Below the pieces are notes generated by a model. It made no database searches. It was not told the origin of the DNA and saw only the letters and a list, made by a program, of their open reading frames with translations. Below, one piece after another: positions 24,737 to 34,380 of a stretch of 64,000 nucleotides of DNA (its first letter is position 1; each line of letters starts with the position of its first letter). The translations under genes were made by a program, and so were the position numbers. The stretch lies in NCBI RefSeq assembly GCF_021390435.2, contig NZ_JAJVCN010000005.1:545804-609803 (forward strand), given 5' to 3'. Source of the stretch: Kibdelosporangium philippinense. Its GTDB lineage: Bacteria; Actinomycetota; Actinomycetes; Mycobacteriales; Pseudonocardiaceae.

Positions 24737-24768
24737 ACCCTATCCGGGATTGGCAACTTGCAAGTTGC
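24737..24768 (-). promoter_or_regulatory. Promoter region and 16-bp palindrome before the cyclase-like gene
   Basis: TAGGGT (24737-24742 on the minus strand) is eight bases from the GTG, a leaderless layout. GCAACTTGCAAGTTGC (24753-24768) is a perfect palindrome about where the -35 box should be, and is a likely operator. Confidence 0.55.
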
Positions 24769-25001
24769 AACAAGCCTCTGGTCACCCAAAAGGGTTTATA
24801 GCGGCCATTGTTCCCGACGCGACCGCACAGGTATTCGGCAATACCGACAACCCTCCAAGATGGTGATGACAACGACTCGTACTTCCGGTCAGGCATCACC
24901 ACGCCATCGACAGGCCGATCTTCACCCCAAGCCGCTTCAGGCGCGCGGTGCTCTTGGTCAGTCCTGCGAGACCTGGCGGCCTGCTGGAACCGTCGCTTGG
25001 A

Positions 25002-25346
25002 TCATTCGAGCGCGGTCGTGAGGAGAGTGCGTAGAGCGGGATCGGCCAGTTCCTCAGCAGAACGGACCTTGACGTGCCGATGCACTTTGCCTGTTCCCTG
25101 CATGAGGTTCGAGGGATCGGGCAGGCTGGCGCCGCCAGCGATCCCGAGCCGCACATAACCGGAGAACGGCGCGACAGTGAACTTGAGGCCCTTGTAGCCG
25201 GTGGTCGTGCCGTATCCGATGTTCTCGTCGTCGGCAGTAAGCACGGCATCCGGGAACAACTCCAGCAGGAGCTCGTGCACCTCGACTGCGAGCGGACCAC
25301 CCCGGACAAGCAGCGCCCTGACCTCCGGCGTGACGGCATCGTCCAT
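25002..25346 (-). CDS. DUF1801 domain protein
   Basis: 114 residues, ATG start. The sequence GYKGLKFTVAPFSGYVRLG and TGKVHRHVKV match the YdhG/DUF1801 superfamily, a small alpha/beta fold (Fe-S scaffold-like in structure) whose function is unresolved. No partner gene adjoins it; the intergenic sequence on either side lacks genes. Cytoplasmic. Confidence 0.8.
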   Translation of the reverse strand: MDDAVTPEVRALLVRGGPLAVEVHELLLELFPDAVLTADDENIGYGTTTGYKGLKFTVAPFSGYVRLGIAGGASLPDPSNLMQGTGKVHRHVKVRSAEELADPALRTLLTTALE

Positions 25347-25723
25347 GCCTGCAAACTACCGCTCACGGGGCATTCGCATCGCGAGCGAGATTTGGACAGG
25401 CGACCGAACCTGGATACAAGAAGTGACAGAGCAGCACCGTTTGAGCCAGCAGAAGTCACGAAGCGCGTTCGAACCTGTAGAGGCATCGTTCCCACACCAT
25501 GCCAAGGCGCGCTCATGACGGGTTACAGAGGACCTTCACCGTCCCGAACTACACCGCGCCGACGATGTTCGCGGGGACTGCGTTCGCGATGGTTGTGTCG
25601 CCGAGGCCGAGCGCTACTACGCGCTGGGGCGTCTGCTTGATGACGGCGTCGCCGAACGCGGATTTGCGGTTCGTGGTTCACATGGTGTTCTTGTGAGCGC
25701 CTCGGTCGCATGCCGACCGGTTA
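25347..25723. other. 377-bp gap left of the IS5-type element
   Basis: No gene can be supported. A short plus-strand stretch near 25570-25700 reads AERYYALGRLLDDGVAERGF in one frame and looks coding-like, but it has no start and matches nothing I recognise; it may be a remnant cut by the IS. Confidence 0.4.
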
Positions 25724-26662
25724 GGGCCTGTTTCACAAGTTGATCAAGGTTTGAGATGATCTTGATTCGTGGGGCGTGGTGATCTGACCAACGAGCAGTG
25801 GGCGAAGCTGGAACCCTTGCTGCCCAGGGGCAAGAAGCCTGGCAGGCCGCCGAAGCATGCGAAGCGGAAGCTTATTGACGGGATCCGGTTTCGGGTTCGA
25901 ACCGGTGTGCCGTGGCGGGATCTGCCGGAGCGTTACGGCCCGTGGGAGACGGTGTATGGCTTGTTCCGGCGGTGGCAACGGGATGGCACGTGGAAGAGGA
26001 TTCTGGTCGCGTTGCAGGCGGACGCGGACGCTGCGGGCCTGATCACCTGGGATGTCAGCGTGGACTCCACGGTGGCTCGTGCGCACCAGCACGCGGCTGG
26101 TGCGCGTCAAAAGGGGATCTCCAGAAGGAGTCTCCGGGCGGGGTCGAGGTCGAACCGGCCGATCACGGGCTGGGGCGCTCCCGAGGCGGGTTGACGACCA
26201 AGACTCACCTGGCGGTCGAGCAGGGACAAAAGCCCTTATCAATCGTGATCACCGCTGGCCAGCGAGGTGACTCGCCCCAGTTTCAGGTGGTGCTCGACCG
26301 TATCCGGGTACCCCGGCGGGATCGCGGTCGGCCGCGCTGCCGCCCGAATCGGGTGCTCGGCGACAAAGCCTACGGGTCCCGCGCCAACCGCGCCTACCTG
26401 CGCAGGCGCGGTATCCGCTGCACCATCCCGGACAAGGCCGACCAGGTCCGCAACCGCAAGAACAAGGGCTCACACGGAGGACGACCACCCGCATTCGACA
26501 AGGAGATCTACAAGCAACGGCACGCTGTCGAGTGCGGGATCAACCGTCTCAAACGAAACCGAGCCGTCGCCACCAGATACGACAAGCTCGCCGTTCGCTA
26601 CGAAACCACGGTCACCATCGCAGCGATCAACGAGTGGCTCCCATGACTTTCGAAACAGACCC
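25724..26662 (+). mobile_element. IS5-family (IS427-like) insertion sequence, 939 bp
   Basis: Ends are GGGCCTGTTTCACAAGT on the left and, in reverse complement, GGGTCTGTTTCGAAAGT on the right. TA flanks both ends as a possible target duplication. The element holds a transposase in two overlapping frames. Size and ends fit the IS427 group. Confidence 0.85.
25769..26646 (+). CDS. IS5/IS427 transposase, two frames joined by -1 frameshift
   Basis: Frame 1 (25769-26194) starts GTG with MGRGDLTNEQWAKLEPLLP, the usual opening, and carries TGVPWRDLPERYG and the first catalytic Asp in WDVSVDSTVARAHQ. Frame 2, open to 26646, continues with GGLTTKTHLAVEQG, the second Asp in VLGDKAYGS, and the Glu region VECGINRLKRNRAV. 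Both frames overlap around 26110, where A-AAG-GGG is a canonical slippery heptamer for -1 shifting, so the fused transposase is probably made by programmed frameshift rather than being broken. Confidence 0.85.
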
Positions 26663-26664
26663 TA

Positions 26665-27125
26665 GTGCCTTCTTTGGGTGAGCCTTCTCGTGCATGCAGA
26701 GTCGTTTGGGACTTGGCTTCGTCACTGGTTGCCGCGGGCATCATCGGGCTTGGTGTGCACTACGCCACGTATGTCTCTGAGATGTACCGTGCCGGGATCG
26801 AATGTGTCCCACTTGGACAGTGGGGCGCGGCAGCCGCGCTGCATCTACTGCGCAGTCGCGTGTGTACAAGTGTGATCCTGCCGCAGGCTCTGTCGCGTTC
26901 GATTCCCGCGCTGACAAACTATTCCATCGTACTGTTCAAGGATGTTCCGCCCCTGGCAAGGATCATGCTGAGCAGTTTCACAGTTGGCCGCGAAATCGTC
27001 GCAGGCACGTTCGTCCATTTCAGCTGGTCGCCATGGCGGGCTTGCTCTGTCTGCCGGTCGCGCTCGTCCTGTCCTAGGTGGGCAGGATCGCGGAGCGCAA
27101 GCTGAACGTTTCGTGCTTGGGGTGA
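26665..27125 (+). pseudogene. Remnant of an EhuD-like ABC transporter permease
   Basis: The translated fragment GLGVHYATYVSEMYRAGIEC, then VILPQALSRSIPALTNYSIV and LFKDVPPLARI, is the membrane core of polar amino-acid/ectoine permeases (EhuD type), including the EAA-loop equivalent. The first half of the gene is absent (the IS lies immediately upstream) and the 3' part shifts frame near 27020, with AGLLCLPVALVLS and ERKLNVS in another frame. No other ehu genes are near. Dead gene. Confidence 0.75.
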
Positions 27126-27210
27126 TGTTCTTGGGGTGCCTTGGGTGGCTGTGTGCTGGCAAGTGCTTCTTTGGAAGGGGAATGGTCGCGGGGTGGGGTT
27201 TGGTGCGGGG

Positions 27211-30200
27211 TTAGGCGCGGAGGCGGAGGCCTTTGGGGGTGGCGCGGAAACCTGCGTCGCGCAGGATTGTGGCTAGGTGGGAGGTGAGGGCGGCGTCGCC
27301 GTCGGCGCGTTGGACGGCTAGTTGGCCGAGCCAGCCTTCGCGGACTGCGCGAGAGAGGGCTTCGGCTGCTGAACGCAGGGTTTTGTCGTCTTCTGTGAAG
27401 GACAGTAGGGATTTTCCTCCGCGTTCGACGTACAACGCGGGTTCGCCGTCGACGAGGACTGCTAGTGCGCCTGCTTTGCGGGCGGGGCGGTGTTTTCCTT
27501 CGCCGATTGTTTCGGGCCAGGGGAGGGCCGCGCCGTATGGTTGGGCGGGGTCGGCTGCGGCGAGTACTACTGCTCCGACGGGTTCTGGGTCTCTGCCTGC
27601 TGCTCGGGACAGGGCGCGGAGACGGTCTACGGCGCCGCGGGCGGCGAATTGGGCTGCGCCTAGGCCTTCTACGACATAGCCGCGGATGACTTGGCCGGAA
27701 TCCTCCATGGCCCGCAGGACTTTGTAGACGCCGCTGAAGCCGCCAGTGACGCGTTCTGTGTCGAGGGCGCCGCGCGTCAGGACTCCGTGGCGTTCAAGGA
27801 AAGCTTCGGCGCGGGCGTGGGCTCGGCGGGTTGGGTCGGACTCGCGTTCGATCGCGAGCGACCAGCGGCCGCCGACGGTGGGTGGGCCGGTTCTGCTGGG
27901 CATCGTTGGGCGTTGGGCTCTGATGCGGGCGTATCTGCCGCGTGGTGTCGAGCGGCGTGGTTTGTGGGTCGCGCCGCGGCCGGACACCAAGGCACGCAAT
28001 GGGTTGAGCGTGTCGTTGGTGACCAGACCGGCCCACACCAAATCCCAGAGGGCGGTGACCACCTCTTGATCGTCGGTGGAGCCGGTCCGATCGACCAACT
28101 GCCGGAAGAACAGCGCACCACCGTCCAAAGCGGACAGGATGGCCTGGTGCACTGGGGAGTCGGGGACGTTGTCCTCAACGTCCGGCAGCAACAAGTCGGC
28201 GACGTCCGTTGGCGCGAGGGCGATCCAGCCATCGCCCCCGGCCAGCGAACCACTGCCACACCAGGTGACCTCGCCTGCCGCGGTGAGCTCATCGAGCAGA
28301 GCAGGGGAGAAGCCTGGCAACCGTGCCGGCAGGATCAACGACTCGAGCGCACTCGCTGGGAGGGGAGTCCCAGCGAGCTGTTCCACCACGGACAACACAT
28401 CGTCCGCTGTTGGCGCCGTGCGCAAACGCTTCCCCACGCCGTGCCAACTTGGCAGAAATCGCCCGAGCGCGGCCTGCTCGACCGGCTCCACCTCAGCCCT
28501 GAGCCGCGCCAACGAAGCTCGGCGCAACCGACGCAACACCTCAGCGTCGCAGTATTCGGTGTGTGTGCCGCCTGGGCGCAGCTCGCCACGGACGAGCCTG
28601 CCGGTACCGGCCAGCCGGTCAAGCACACCTGTCACCACCGCTGTGCCCAGCCCGAACCTCGCCGCGGCCTCAGCGGCGGGGAACGGGCCATGCGTGCGGG
28701 CATAGCGGGCCAGCAGATCACCGAGCGGATCGGCGGCCGGCTCGGTGAACGCTTCCGGCACGCCCACCGGAAGTGCCACCCCGAGCGCGTCCCGCATCCG
28801 GCCGGCATCCTCGATGCCGACGAAGCGGTCCGCTCCAGCGATCCGCACTCTGATCGCCCGGCGCTGGGCGACCAGTTCGGTCAGCCACTCCGGCTTGATG
28901 CCGCGAGCGGCCGCCTCGTCCTCGGTCAGGTCACCGAGGAAGCGGAGGAGGTCAGCCGCATCCTCCGCGTGCCTTGCGTGGCGATCCGGGTCCAGCCGTT
29001 GCAGTGACCGTTCGACCTCGGCAACAACGTCGGCGTCCAGTAGTTCCCGGATCGCTTCGGAGCCAAGCAGTTCGGCCAGCAGGGAGGAGTCGAGCGACAA
29101 AGCCGCGGCACGCCGTTCGGCCAACGGCGCGTCCAGTTCGTACAGGAACATCCCCACATAACCGAACAGCAGGCTGCGGGCGAAGGGCGACGCCGTCGGC
29201 GTCTCCACATCGACCACACGCACCCGCCGGGCGCGCACGTCCGTCATCAGCTCACGCAAGCCGTTGAGGTCGTACACGTCCTGCAGGCACTCCCGCATGG
29301 CCTCCAGCACCACAGGGAACCGTTCGTACTTCGAAGCCACGGACAGCAGTTGCGCCGCACGCTGGCGTTGCTGCCACAGTGGACTGCGCCGTCTTGGATC
29401 CCTTCGGGGCAGGAGCAGTGAACGGGCGGCGCATTCACGGAACCGGGCCGCGAACAACGCCGAACCGCCGACCTCGGCCACCACGATCTGCTCGATCTCC
29501 TCCGGATCGAGCAGGACATCCTCGGCGCTCGCGGTCACTTCGGCACCGGAGTCGTCCACGGCGTCCGGTAGCCGCATCACGATCCCGTCGTCGGAGTGGG
29601 CCACCTGCGCCTCGATGCCTCGCTGCTCACGCAGTCGCGCGGCGATGGCCAACGCCCAAGGCGCGTTGACCTGTGCGCCGAACGGCGAGTGCACGACCAG
29701 TCGCCAGTCACCGAGTTCGTCCCGGAACCGCTCGACAAGCACTGTCCGGTCATCCGGGATGTGTCGGGTGGCCTGTTTCTGTTCGGCCAGGTACATCAGC
29801 AGGTTGTCCGTCGCCCATTCGTCCAGACCCGCCGCCGCGGCTCGTGCCCTGGCCTTCTCATCTTCCAATGTGGACAGTTCACGCAGGAACTTGCCCATCG
29901 CCCTGCCGAGTTCCAGCGGGCGCCCTGGCGCGTCGCCCTTCCAGAACGGCATCCGGGCAGGCTGCCCCGGTGCGGGCAGCACGATCACCCGGTCGTGGGT
30001 GATGTCCTCGACACGCCACGAGGACGTGCCGAGCAGGAAGGTGTCACCGACTCTGGACTCGTAGACCATCTCCTCGTCCAGCTCGCCGACCCGTGACCCC
30101 GCACGCCCATCGCTGGGCGGGGTCATCACGGTGAACAGGCCGCGGTCGGGAATGGTGCCGCCGGAGGTGACAGCCAGCCGTTGCGCGCCGGGACGGCCAC

Positions 30201-31803
30201 GCAGCTCGCCGGTGATCCTGTCCCACGTCACGCGCGGCCGCAGTTCGCCGAACTCCTCACTCGGATACCGCCCGGACAGCATGTCGAGCACGGACTCCAT
30301 GGCGGACTGCGGCAACGACGCGAAATTCGCGGCCCGCCGGACCACTGTGGACAGCTCGTCGATGGTCCATGCTTCGAGTGCGACCATCGCCACGATGTGC
30401 TGCGCAAGTACGTCCAGCGGGTTGCGGGGATACCGAAGCGCCTCGATAGCCCCATCGCGCATACGTTCCGCGACCACAGCGCACGACACCAGGTCGCCGC
30501 GGAACTTGGGGAACATCACGCCACGGGACACCGCGCCCACGTGATGCCCTGCCCGGCCGACGCGTTGCAGGCCGGACGCGACCGTCGGCGGCGCCTCGAC
30601 CTGGATCACGAGATCGACAGCGCCCATGTCGATCCCGAGTTCCAGTGAGGACGTCGCGACGACGCAGGGGAGCCGACCGGACTTCAGCTCCTCCTCAACG
30701 ACGGTGCGCTGTTCGCGCGCCATCGAGCCATGGTGCGCCCTGGCGATCACCGGTGGGACGCCACCGGCGATGCCGGACTGACCGATCGCTTCGGCTGGGA
30801 AGCGGTCCAACTCCCAAGGCTCTTGCTCCGCGAGCTCATTCAGTCTGGCGGTGAGTCGTTCGGCGAGCCGCCGGGAATTGGCGAACACGATCGTTGATCG
30901 GTGCTGGCGCACCAGGCTGAGGATGCGTTCCTCGACCGCGGGCCAGATCGACGGCCGCCGGGTGGCGCCGATCTCGCCGGTGATCTCCTCGAGCGTGCCA
31001 ATCCCGCCCTGTACCGGCAGTTCACCGGTGGGGTCGGGCGCCTGTGGGGTGTCGAGGCTGGCCATGTCCTCGACCGGCACCTGGACGGAGATCTCCACAG
31101 TCTTCGCGGTCTTCGGCTGGACGACCGTGACCGGCCGGCCGCCAGCGAGGAACGCACTGACCTCCTCAATAGGCCGGACGGTCGCGGACAGTCCGATCCG
31201 CTGCGCCGGTTTGGGCAACAACGCGTCCAGCCGTTCAAGAGACAACGCCATGTGCGCGCCGCGTTTGGTGCCGGTCACCGCGTGCACCTCGTCGACGATG
31301 ACGGTCTCGATGCCCTTCAGCGACTCCCGCGCAGCCGACGTGAGCAGGAGGAAAAGGGACTCGGGCGTGGTCACCAGGATGTCCGGTGGCGTCCTGGCGA
31401 ACGTCCTGCGTTCGTCGGCAGGCGTATCCCCGGTTCGCATGCCGACAGTGATTGACGGAGGCGTCAGGCCCAGTCGGTGCGCGGCCTGCCGAATGCCGGC
31501 CAGCGGGGCCCGCAGGTTGCGCTCGACGTCCACCGCGAGCGCCTTGAGCGGGGAGATGTACAGGACCCGGCAGCGGTGTTTCGGCTCGCTGGGAGGCGGC
31601 TGAACGGCCAGCCGGTCGAGGCCCCACAGGAAGGCCGCGAGCGTCTTACCGGATCCGGTGGGCGCCACGACCAGGGCGTGCTCGCCGGCGGCAGCCGCGC
31701 GCCACGCCCCGGCCTGTGCCTGGGTCGGGGCGGCGAAGGCCCCCGCGAACCAGTCGCGGGTCGCCGGTGAGAAGAGGTCGAGTTCGTCCACGCTGACCAT
31801 CAT
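27211..31803 (-). CDS. lhr: Large ATP-dependent helicase Lhr
   Basis: 1530 residues from ATG 31803. Superfamily 2 helicase motifs in order: VVAPTGSGKTLAAF (Walker A, ~residue 52), TTPESLFLLL, IVDEVHAV (DEVH), GLSATV, then IVFANSRRLAERL, VATSSLELGID and QRVGRAGH. The long winged-helix and Lhr-core regions follow, with an actinobacterial C-terminal half. Lhr unwinds DNA and RNA-DNA hybrids and is DNA-damage linked in mycobacteria. The long length matches mycobacterial Lhr. Codon use toward its 3' end is less GC-biased, otherwise intact. Confidence 0.93.
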   Translation of the reverse strand: MMVSVDELDLFSPATRDWFAGAFAAPTQAQAGAWRAAAAGEHALVVAPTGSGKTLAAFLWGLDRLAVQPPPSEPKHRCRVLYISPLKALAVDVERNLRAPLAGIRQAAHRLGLTPPSITVGMRTGDTPADERRTFARTPPDILVTTPESLFLLLTSAARESLKGIETVIVDEVHAVTGTKRGAHMALSLERLDALLPKPAQRIGLSATVRPIEEVSAFLAGGRPVTVVQPKTAKTVEISVQVPVEDMASLDTPQAPDPTGELPVQGGIGTLEEITGEIGATRRPSIWPAVEERILSLVRQHRSTIVFANSRRLAERLTARLNELAEQEPWELDRFPAEAIGQSGIAGGVPPVIARAHHGSMAREQRTVVEEELKSGRLPCVVATSSLELGIDMGAVDLVIQVEAPPTVASGLQRVGRAGHHVGAVSRGVMFPKFRGDLVSCAVVAERMRDGAIEALRYPRNPLDVLAQHIVAMVALEAWTIDELSTVVRRAANFASLPQSAMESVLDMLSGRYPSEEFGELRPRVTWDRITGELRGRPGAQRLAVTSGGTIPDRGLFTVMTPPSDGRAGSRVGELDEEMVYESRVGDTFLLGTSSWRVEDITHDRVIVLPAPGQPARMPFWKGDAPGRPLELGRAMGKFLRELSTLEDEKARARAAAAGLDEWATDNLLMYLAEQKQATRHIPDDRTVLVERFRDELGDWRLVVHSPFGAQVNAPWALAIAARLREQRGIEAQVAHSDDGIVMRLPDAVDDSGAEVTASAEDVLLDPEEIEQIVVAEVGGSALFAARFRECAARSLLLPRRDPRRRSPLWQQRQRAAQLLSVASKYERFPVVLEAMRECLQDVYDLNGLRELMTDVRARRVRVVDVETPTASPFARSLLFGYVGMFLYELDAPLAERRAAALSLDSSLLAELLGSEAIRELLDADVVAEVERSLQRLDPDRHARHAEDAADLLRFLGDLTEDEAAARGIKPEWLTELVAQRRAIRVRIAGADRFVGIEDAGRMRDALGVALPVGVPEAFTEPAADPLGDLLARYARTHGPFPAAEAAARFGLGTAVVTGVLDRLAGTGRLVRGELRPGGTHTEYCDAEVLRRLRRASLARLRAEVEPVEQAALGRFLPSWHGVGKRLRTAPTADDVLSVVEQLAGTPLPASALESLILPARLPGFSPALLDELTAAGEVTWCGSGSLAGGDGWIALAPTDVADLLLPDVEDNVPDSPVHQAILSALDGGALFFRQLVDRTGSTDDQEVVTALWDLVWAGLVTNDTLNPLRALVSGRGATHKPRRSTPRGRYARIRAQRPTMPSRTGPPTVGGRWSLAIERESDPTRRAHARAEAFLERHGVLTRGALDTERVTGGFSGVYKVLRAMEDSGQVIRGYVVEGLGAAQFAARGAVDRLRALSRAAGRDPEPVGAVVLAAADPAQPYGAALPWPETIGEGKHRPARKAGALAVLVDGEPALYVERGGKSLLSFTEDDKTLRSAAEALSRAVREGWLGQLAVQRADGDAALTSHLATILRDAGFRATPKGLRLRA

Positions 31804-31957
31804 GCATCGGGGGTCTGACAATTTTCGGAGCGTGCCTTTTGACCTGCGGAGATAGTGCAGTCGGGGGTATCGGCTGCGGCGAACGGCAGCGTTGTCGGGT
31901 TAGCCGGACGTCTGTACGGTTTGGATCGTTTCTTGTGTTCAAGGGGGTTTCTTTTTC

Positions 31958-32428
31958 ATGAGTAAGGCAAGGCGTGCTGGTCACGCCGTAGCCGCTGCTG
32001 TCGCCGGAATGGTTCTCGCGCTGTCGATGCCGGTAGCCGCCAACGCGGCGACGGCCGAAGCGGCGCCAGCGGCGTGCCCGCAGCCAGGGCAGCGGATCAA
32101 GACCGCGTCCAGTCCCGCGATCTATGTGGTGGACCCGGAGTTCCAGCTGCGTTCCATCCAGGACGAGAAGACGTATTTCCGGCTGTGGGACAGCTGGAGT
32201 TACGTGATCGTCGACGAGGTCGAGTCGTGCTTCGCGGATCCCATCCCGTTGCTGGACGCGGAACTCGTCAAAGAACCGGGTGATCCTCGGGTGTACATCT
32301 GGGACTCGCACTTCGGGTTCCGGCACATCATCGCGCCCGACGTGTTCGCGAAGTACGGGTTCTCGTGGGGCAAGATCACTGAGCGCGCGTCGGTCGACCC
32401 GAACCCGGACAAGCCCTGGTACCAGTAA
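31958..32428 (+). CDS. Secreted protein with two surface-repeat motifs
   Basis: 156 residues; AAGGGGG precedes the ATG. A signal peptide runs to about residue 30 (ANAATA). The mature part has two related segments, IKTASSPAIYVVDPEFQLRS (followed by TYFRLW) and KEPGDPRVYIWDSHFGFRHI (followed by VFAKYGFSWGKI). This is the repeat found in many bacterial surface proteins of the pattern 'value-Y-display-R-x-I-x-F-x-x-W'. There are two Cys (ACPQ, SCFAD), probably a disulfide. No catalytic features; likely a wall or extracellular binding protein. Confidence 0.72.
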   Translation: MSKARRAGHAVAAAVAGMVLALSMPVAANAATAEAAPAACPQPGQRIKTASSPAIYVVDPEFQLRSIQDEKTYFRLWDSWSYVIVDEVESCFADPIPLLDAELVKEPGDPRVYIWDSHFGFRHIIAPDVFAKYGFSWGKITERASVDPNPDKPWYQ

Positions 32429-32456
32429 TCGCGAGACCGGGTGGAGAAGGCCACGC

Positions 32457-33131
32457 TCACCCCGGTGGAAGCGGATGCTGTCCGGTCACTAACCCGTTGA
32501 TGTGCGCATAGGCCACGGCATGCACCCGGTCACGCAAACCTAGTTTCGACAACACCCGTGAGACATGGGTCTTCACGGTCTCGTCGCCGACGTGCAGCTT
32601 CGCGGCGATCTCCGCGTTGCTGTACGCGGCCGCGACGAGCTGGAGGACTTCTCGTTCGCGGGCGGTGAGTTGGGCGATTTCGGGTGGCGTCACGGGTGGG
32701 GCGATGCTGACGGCGAATCGCGCGATGAGGCGTTGGGTCACCGACGGATCGATGAGCGCGTCACCGCGCGCAGCCACCCGGATCGCGGAAATCAACTCTT
32801 CGGGTGGTAATGATTTCAGCAGGAAGCCGCTGGCGCCCGCGTTCAACGCACGGTAGACGTATTCGTCGCTGTCGTACGTCGTCAGCAGGATGACCCTGGT
32901 CCGGTTGTTCTTGTCGGCCAGTATCGCCTCGGTCGCCCCGAGACCGTCCAATTTGGGCATTCGGATGTCCAGCACCGCCACGTCCGGGCGCAGCCGGGCG
33001 ACTTCGGTGACCGCGGCACGGCCGTCGGCCACTTCGGCGACGCAGTCGAGGTCCGGTTGCGTCTCGAAGATCGCGCGCATTCCGGACCGCAGCATGGCGT
33101 GATCGTCGGCTAGCAGCACTCGCAGCGTCAT
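32457..33131 (-). CDS. NarL/LuxR-family response regulator
   Basis: 224 residues. Receiver domain with LLADDHAMLRSGM, phospho-acceptor in VAVLDIRMPKLDG, and LLKSLPPEE with the conserved Lys; C-terminal LuxR helix-turn-helix LTAREREVLQLVAAAYSNAE followed by VGDETVKTHVSRVL. Its ATG overlaps the kinase stop by four bases (ATGA), so both form one two-component system. Divergent from the membrane cluster at 34381, the likely target. Confidence 0.93.
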   Translation of the reverse strand: MTLRVLLADDHAMLRSGMRAIFETQPDLDCVAEVADGRAAVTEVARLRPDVAVLDIRMPKLDGLGATEAILADKNNRTRVILLTTYDSDEYVYRALNAGASGFLLKSLPPEELISAIRVAARGDALIDPSVTQRLIARFAVSIAPPVTPPEIAQLTAREREVLQLVAAAYSNAEIAAKLHVGDETVKTHVSRVLSKLGLRDRVHAVAYAHINGLVTGQHPLPPG

Positions 33132-34297
33132 AGCGGAAACCTCACACTCGTCCGCCAGGTCTCGCCGTCCGGATCGAGTCCGGCCTGGGTCCGGCCGGTG
33201 AACATACCGGCCCGGTTGCGGATTCCCACCAGGCCGCGCCGGATGCTTCCACCGGATTGACTGTCCTGGCCGACCTTGTTGGCCGACGTCACGATCAGCG
33301 CATCGGGTTCGTACTCCAACGAGATCAGCACGCCGTCAGAATCACCGTGGCGCAAGGCATTGGTCAACATCTCTTGCACGATCCGGTACACCGTTATCCC
33401 AAGTGATTCCGGTACATCACGCTGTGTGCCCGAGACCGCGAGCCGTGCGGGCATACCGGCTGCCTGCACGCCTTCGAACAACTCGTCGAGATTGTCGAGT
33501 CCCGGTTGACGCGCGCCTTCCGAGTTGTCGCCGTGCAAAAGGTCCAGCAAGTGGCGCAGATCGACCATGGCCGCGCGGCTCGCGGTCTCCACGGACCGCA
33601 ACGAACCTTCCAGTTTCACGTTTCCAGCGGGCAATCCCAGCCGGGCGGCGCCGGCGTGCAGGTTGATCGCGCTGACGTGGTGCACGATCACGTCGTGCAG
33701 GTCGCGGGCGATCGAGCTGCGTTCCGCGGTGATGGCCTTGGCTACCGCTTCCTGCGCGTCCCGCCGCTCGATTTCGGTTCGTCGTTCCATTTCCGCGAGG
33801 TATGCCCGTCGCGCAGTGGTATATCGCCCGACCAGGTACGGCAGGATCGCGGCTTTGACCATCGCGACGATGCCCCACTCAAGCCCTCGGTCCACGAAGG
33901 CGTTACATACCAGGAGACTCCCCGAAAGGGCGAAGAGAGAGGCGATCGCGGGTATTCCGTGCAACCAGGCACCCGCGCGATATCCGGCGATCAAGATCCC
34001 CGCGTCGTTGGCGGGAGACCATTGGCCGTGCAGGAGCATGGTGATCGGGACTGCCGCATGCGCGAATGCGACAACGCCGGACAGGCGCGCCGGACCTGCC
34101 AGCGCGGCGTCGACTGCAAGCGTCATCGCGAGCGTGAGCCAGTTTTGCCACGTGTCGCAACCGCGCAGCAGCACGCTCGTGCCGTCTGCGACCATGCACA
34201 CGGCGGCGACCAGCCACGACTGGCGTTTCAATGACAACCTGGTGGTGAGCATCGCCTTCAGATCCTGCCCCATTCGCTGACCTGCGTCCTCCCGCAT
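33128..34297 (-). CDS. Sensor histidine kinase (HisKA_3 type)
   Basis: 389 residues from ATG 34297 with GGAGAAG nine bases upstream; the frame is open to a GTG at 34339. The N-terminal ~150 residues hold four to five transmembrane helices with short loops, an intramembrane-sensing layout. The dimerisation box SSIARDLHDVIVHHVSAIN has the phospho-His near residue 200, and QEMLTNALRHG opens the ATPase N-box, with GLVGIRNRAGMF as the G-box. Cognate to the adjacent NarL-type regulator. Confidence 0.92.
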   Translation of the reverse strand: MREDAGQRMGQDLKAMLTTRLSLKRQSWLVAAVCMVADGTSVLLRGCDTWQNWLTLAMTLAVDAALAGPARLSGVVAFAHAAVPITMLLHGQWSPANDAGILIAGYRAGAWLHGIPAIASLFALSGSLLVCNAFVDRGLEWGIVAMVKAAILPYLVGRYTTARRAYLAEMERRTEIERRDAQEAVAKAITAERSSIARDLHDVIVHHVSAINLHAGAARLGLPAGNVKLEGSLRSVETASRAAMVDLRHLLDLLHGDNSEGARQPGLDNLDELFEGVQAAGMPARLAVSGTQRDVPESLGITVYRIVQEMLTNALRHGDSDGVLISLEYEPDALIVTSANKVGQDSQSGGSIRRGLVGIRNRAGMFTGRTQAGLDPDGETWRTSVRFPL

Positions 34298-34380
34298 CTC
34301 GGGGTCTCTTCTCCCCCGTGCAGGGGACCCGGTTTCCACCGCCGAAGGGACGATTCGGCCTCGTCGTCCTGGTTTTATTC

